Position numbers and translations under genes: made by a program. A stretch of DNA of 38,272 nt from Ophiostoma sp. CBS 140.51 (taxonomy: Eukaryota; Ascomycota; Sordariomycetes; Ophiostomatales; Ophiostomataceae): contig JANSLP010000311.1 of the NCBI GenBank assembly GCA_029298735.1, positions 1 to 38,272 on the forward strand, in the 5' to 3' direction. The notes under the pieces were generated by a model, which did no database searches, was not told the DNA's origin, and worked only from the letters and a program-made list of their open reading frames with translations. Numbering within the stretch: position 1 is the first letter of the stretch; every line of letters begins with the position of its first letter. Of the stretch, positions 33,700 to 38,272 are shown in pieces.

Positions 33700-34541
33700 C
33701 TCTTTTGCCTCATGCTAATTCTCATGATTTTTCGTGCCTCGTTTTTTTCCTTCTCTCATGCTCACAAGCGTAAGGGGCACCGCCCCACTTATTCCAGTCC
33801 CCAATAGGCGACGCCAGCCCCCCAACTTCCAATGGCAGCGCGGCTCCTTGCATAGGCATTGCACGCCCCACTTATCTTGCCCGTTTGGTAAAGAGGCCAC
33901 TTCAGCAAAAGACAAGAAACCAGGTCCAGCTTGTGTCCAAGAGGTCCAGCTAGGAGGGTCCAGGCAGTCCAAAGTGGCCCCAATTGGGGGGAAGCTGTGC
34001 GCAACAGCAGCATTAGCACACGAAAAAGGGCCTCGTCAACGCGTGTTTTCTGCACCCCTTTCTCTCTCCTGTACTCGCCTCACCTCCTCTCTCTCTCTCC
34101 CCTTCTCCTTTCTTGAGCATCCCTCTCGTGAAAGCCAGAGTCGACCACCACAGGGGCTTCCTTTTTTGCTGTCAGCATCCTTTTCGACTTTTTATTCTTC
34201 TCTTCTTCCCAGGTGTCTTTTTTACAATCTCGTTCTTCTTCTTCCACTCTTTTCAGGTCTCTTTTTTATTTTGCGTCCTTGTCTCCTCTCCCCCTCCACC
34301 TCCACGGCCTCCTTATCCTTGCTCCATCAATCGTTTTATCCGCCCTCGAACGAACCATCCTCGAAACTTACTTTGTCGCTCCGGATCCTCGCGTGCCCCC
34401 CGTCGATCATCGCGAACCATCCTAATCGCTCGTGGATGACTTCTCAAATGACGAGCATTTGAATCGGATTCGACATCTAACCTTCGTTGCGCATTCTCGA
34501 CCCTCTTCCTCTCGCTCCCCCCAGATCCAGATCCATCAACC
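33700..34541 (+). promoter_or_regulatory. Pyrimidine-rich promoter/leader of PMT1
   Basis: Strongly CT-rich plus-strand sequence, most so at 34060-34330, runs up to the PMT1 ATG, as expected for a fungal promoter and 5' UTR. A CCCCCCAG acceptor-like site 20 nt before the ATG may end a 5' UTR intron. Plus-strand frames here (33734-34462, 34113-34439) reflect the CT bias and have no domain. Confidence 0.45.
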
Positions 34542-37500
34542 ATGGGTCGCTCCAGCGCTGCACGCTCGCCGTCGGCACGGCCGCCGTCGCGGCGGGCAAC
34601 ACCGCCGCCCTCGGGTAATGGGGGCAAGTCAAAGTCCAAGAAGGAGTCCGCCGCTGCTCGCCGCCCGGACGACTACTCGTCCGATGGCGTCAAGGACAAT
34701 GACGTTTTCCTGCTGCCCGGCACTGATTTCCAGATCCTCATTGGTGTCACGGTCTTGGCCGCCATTGTGCGCCTGTTCCGGATCTATCAGCCCACCAGCG
34801 TCGTTTTTGACGAGGTCCAGTACGTACTCTTGTCACGATGTCGAGCCTTAACGGCAGCGAGTGCAGCGCATAGCTAACATACTGTCTCTCCAGCTTCGGT
34901 GGTTTCGCTTCCAAGTACATCAAGGGCCGCTTCTTCATGGACGTCCACCCGCCCCTGGCCAAGATGCTCATTGCCCTGACTGGTTTCCTGGCCGGCTTCG
35001 ACGGCGAGTTCGACTTCAAGGAGATTGGCAAGGACTACATCGAGCCCGGTGTCCCCTACGTCGCCATGCGCCTGTTCCCTGCCATCTGCGGTATCCTGCT
35101 CGTTCCCATCATGTACCTGACCCTCAAGGCCGCCAACTGTCGCACCTCGACCGCGCTCATGGGTGCCGGCCTGATCATCTTTGGTGAGTTTTGCTGTCCG
35201 ACTTGCGCCATCTTACCTGATGCCTCGCCCTCCTACTAACCACCATACACAGAGAACGGCCTTCTGACCCAGGCTCGCCTGATCCTGCTCGACTCTCCCC
35301 TCATCGCCGCGACCGCTTTCACCGCCCTGGCCTTCACGGCCTTCTCCAACCAGCACGAGCAGGGCCCGTCCAAGGCCTTCACCCCCAGCTGGTGGTTTTG
35401 GCTCTTTACTACGGGTCTTGGCCTCGGTATCACAGTCAGCATCAAGTGGGTCGGCCTCTTCACCATTGCCTGGGTCGGCTCTCTCACTCTGATCCAGCTC
35501 TGGGTGCTGCTCGGCGACACCAAGACGGTGACTCTCCGCATCTTTGCCAAGCACTTTGTCGCCCGTATCTTCTGCCTCATTATCGTCCCGGCCACCTTTT
35601 ACATGGCCATGTTCGGCATCCACTTCCTGTGCCTGGTCAACCCCGGTGATGGCGATGGCTTCATGAGCTCAGAGTTCCAGGCTACCCTCAACTCCAAGGG
35701 CATGCAGGATGTCCCTGTCGACGTGCTCTTTGGCAGCTCCGTCACCATCCGCCACGTCAACACCCAGGGCGGCTACTTGCACTCCCACCCGCTTATGTAC
35801 CCCACGGGCAGCAAGCAGCAGCAGATCACCCTGTACCCCCACAAGGACCACAACAACGTCTGGCTGCTCGAGAACCAGACCCAGCCTCTCGACTCGGCTG
35901 GCGAGCCCATCAACGGTACCGACGCCTGGAACAAGCTCAACGACAACGGCGAGCTTCCCTTCATCCATGACGGCGCTGTTCTCCGCCTGTTCCACCCCTC
36001 CACCTCCCGCCGCCTTCACTCGCACGACGTCCGCCCGCCTGTCACCGAGGCCGAGTGGCAGAACGAGGTCTCCGCCTACGGCTACGAGGGTTTCGATGGC
36101 GATGCCAACGATTACTTCCGTGTCGAGATTGTTAAGAAGAAGTCTGACGGCGCCGTTGCCAAGGAGCGTCTCCGTACCATTGAGTCCAAGTTCCGCCTCG
36201 TCCACGTCATGACCGGTTGCGTCCTATTCTCTCACAAGGTCAAGCTACCCGACTGGGCCTCGGAGCAGCAGGAGGTGACTTGCGCCCGTGGTGGTAGCGA
36301 GCCCAACAGCTTGTGGTACATTGAGGCAAACGAGCACGCTCTGCTGGGCGCCGAGGCTGAGAAGGTCAACTACCGCCGCCCGGGCTTCTTTGGCAAGTTC
36401 CTTGAGCTCCAGGAGGTTATGTGGAAGACCAACGCCGGTCTTGTTGAGTCGCACGCCTACGACTCGCGCCCGAGCGCCTGGCCCATCTTGCGCCGTGGTA
36501 TCAACTTCTGGGGCAAGCAGCACCGCCAGATCTACCTCATTGGCAACCCCTTTGTTTGGTGGACCTCGACCGCCGCCATTGCCATCTACGTCCTATTCAA
36601 GGGTATCGCCATCCTCCGCTGGCAGCGCAGCTGCGGCGACTACAGCAACGCTACCTTTAAGCGCTTCGACTACGAGATTGGCACGTCTGTCCTCGGCTGG
36701 GCGTTCCACTACTTCCCCTTCTACCTGATGGAGCGCCAGCTGTTCCTGCACCACTACTTCCCGGCTCTTATATTTGCCATCATGGCCTTCTGCCAAATTT
36801 ACGACTTTGCCACCGCTCGCTTCAATGTCTTCCGCATCAAGAACAACCCGCTCATTGGCAAGGCAGGTGCCCTGACCATCCTGGCCATCTCTGCCGTCAT
36901 CTTCACGCTCTTTGCCCCTCTGGCCTACGGAAACACCTGGACCAAGGCCGAGTGCAAGCGTGTCCAGCTGTTCAGCACCTGGGACTGGGACTGCAACACC
37001 TTCCTCGACTCGTACCCCGAGTACGAGCAGTTCAACCAGCCGTCGATTGCTGCTGTGCCCACGACTCCGGGTGCCGCCCCTGTCGTTGAGCAGCAGGCAC
37101 CTGTCGCCGACATTCCAATTGCCGGCGGCGAGCACGGCCAAATTCCCGTTGAGCAGGCCCAGCAGCAGCAGCAGCAGGCTGAGCAGCCCAAGGAGGAGAA
37201 GCCCCAGGAAGTGCAGCAGGAGCAGCAGCAGTCGGTGGCCGAGCCTGAGCCGCTCCACACCGAGCCTCCCGCACCGCCCATTGCGGTCGTTGAGGACGAG
37301 GCCCAGCGCGTCCTGTCGCGCGAGGAGCGTGTCGAGTACCGCGACCAGGATGGCAACATCCTGGACCCTGAGCAGGTCGAATCGCTGCGCGGCAAGGTGG
37401 AGTTCAAGACCCGCTACGAGACCCGCACACGCCTGGTTGACGAGGCTGGCAACGAGATCGCCGAGGAGGCCGCGCCCGTCGCCCCGCCGCACCCTGACGT

Positions 37501-37714
37501 TGAGGGCGTGGATCAGTCGACCAAGCAGAACCTGGTCGCCGACGATGCTCTACCCAAGAGCGCCGACCCCAGCGTCGAGGGCGAGCGGGAGAAGGAGCAG
37601 AGCCGTGCCAAGCCGGCTAGCGAGAACAGCGAGGCTACCCAGCGCCGCGAGTCTGAGGAGGCACCGGCAGCGGCTGAGCCTGAGGCTGAGGCGGCCCCGG
37701 CTTCGGAGGAGTAA
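34542..37714 (+). CDS. PMT1: Protein O-mannosyltransferase, PMT1 subfamily
   Basis: Transfers mannose from dolichyl-phosphate mannose to Ser/Thr of secretory proteins in the ER; works as a PMT1-PMT2-type heterodimer. Exons 34542-34819, 34894-35183 and 35253-37714 give 1009 residues. The introns are 74 nt (donor GTACGT, branch GCTAAC, acceptor CTCCAG) and 69 nt (donor GTGAGT, branch ACTAAC, acceptor ACACAG). Junctions rebuild SVVFDEVHFGGFASKYIKG and LIIFENGLLTQARLILLDS, as in yeast Pmt1. The essential acidic pair is Asp90-Glu91. FMDVHPPLAKM follows, then several membrane helices, a lumenal MIR region (about 335-525; TQGGYLHSHP, RRLHSHD, TGCVLFSHKVKLPDWASEQQ) and C-terminal helices with FLHHYFPALIFAI. 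The N-terminal 60 residues are basic and Ser/Pro-rich. The C-terminus extends about 230 residues past the last helix, with Gln-rich and acidic parts around a conserved patch REERVEYRDQDGNILDPEQV. Confidence 0.96.
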
Positions 37715-38272
37715 TCTTGACGAATCCCACCTACCATCATCATCATTAATTCATAGAAGGCGGCCTGGATTTTCTTTCTGACCGCCCGACCTCACTCATC
37801 CATCAACTCTTTAACTCAAACTCATCAGTCATCACCCATCACTCACAAGTCATCATCGCAACTCGCAACCCTCACTATCATTATTTATTTTTCCTCATGT
37901 CGATTTTTTCCTTTTTTTCCTTTTTTTCCTATTTGTTCTCTTTTTTCTTATGTGTAACACTATGGATACGATGAAGCAGTGGAGAGCAGAACGAAAACCC
38001 ATCCTTGGAATTCAAAACCGGGGTAACACAAGGGGACAGTTAAAAGAAGTACGCGACGAAGAAAATGGGGCTCTAGAAAAACGTAATACTCTGCTTTTTT
38101 AAACAATAGGGTTCTTGGAAATGTTCAATTTTTTTACTCTTACACGGTCTCCTTTTTCTCTCCTTTTCTCATTCTTTTGAACATGTCGGCCCGTTGGTGT
38201 TCGGATCCGCTGTGCTGACGAGACCTGGTGAGAAGTGTCATGATGTGTGACGACTGGCAAAGACGACAGTGG
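37715..38272. other. 3' flank of PMT1 to window end
   Basis: PMT1 3' UTR with CATCAT and TCACTCAT-type simple sequence and repeated TTTTTTCC units near 37900-37930. No gene is visible before the window ends. Confidence 0.6.

Noticed and set aside
36593..37492. 299-codon frame antisense to PMT1
   Set aside because: Shadow of the PMT1 coding strand, with a Leu run mirroring CAG codons.

Overview
The window is nuclear DNA of a filamentous ascomycete fungus, probably a Sordariomycete. That class call is an inference from the gene set. The protein-coding genes carry short introns of about 60-77 nt with GT..AG ends and CTAAC/CTGAC-type branch sites, coding exons are GC-rich, and several genes have long pyrimidine-rich leaders. 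The gene set is fungal housekeeping: LSM7, PAN3, a FAF2-type UBX protein, ISN1, a HAL4/SAT4-type kinase and PMT1. I found no rRNA, tRNA, CRISPR array or intact transposon.

Layout, left to right. 1-335 (+) is the 3' part of LSM7, cut by the window edge. 1208-2101 (-) is an uncharacterised Pro/Gln/Ser-rich reading frame that stays open, in the same frame, back to the PAN3 stop codon. 2237 to about 5224 (-) is PAN3; its first exon is uncertain. 7931-9680 (+) is a UBX-domain membrane protein of the FAF2/Ucp10 type. 10664-12233 (+) is the IMP-specific 5'-nucleotidase ISN1, with two very small first exons. 12569-12757 (-) is a 62-residue cysteine-rich protein behind a TATA-like box. About 15.6 kb (12758-28330) then has no gene I can support. 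Its last 2.4 kb looks like a pyrimidine-rich leader for the HAL4/SAT4-type kinase at 28331-31890 (+). PMT1, an ER O-mannosyltransferase, fills 34542-37714 (+).

How the genes relate. LSM7 and PAN3 converge tail to tail and both act in cytoplasmic mRNA decay (Lsm1-7 in decapping, Pan2-Pan3 in deadenylation). The UBX protein and PMT1 both act at the ER (Cdc48 recruitment and protein O-mannosylation). ISN1 is purine salvage, and the kinase family regulates ion and nutrient transporters. This is not a biosynthetic cluster. The points most worth checking are the 342-codon frame after the PAN3 stop, the three PAM2-like repeats with no visible CCCH finger in PAN3, the large gene-free interval with a possible decayed coding region, and a 26-bp perfect T10A10 palindrome.
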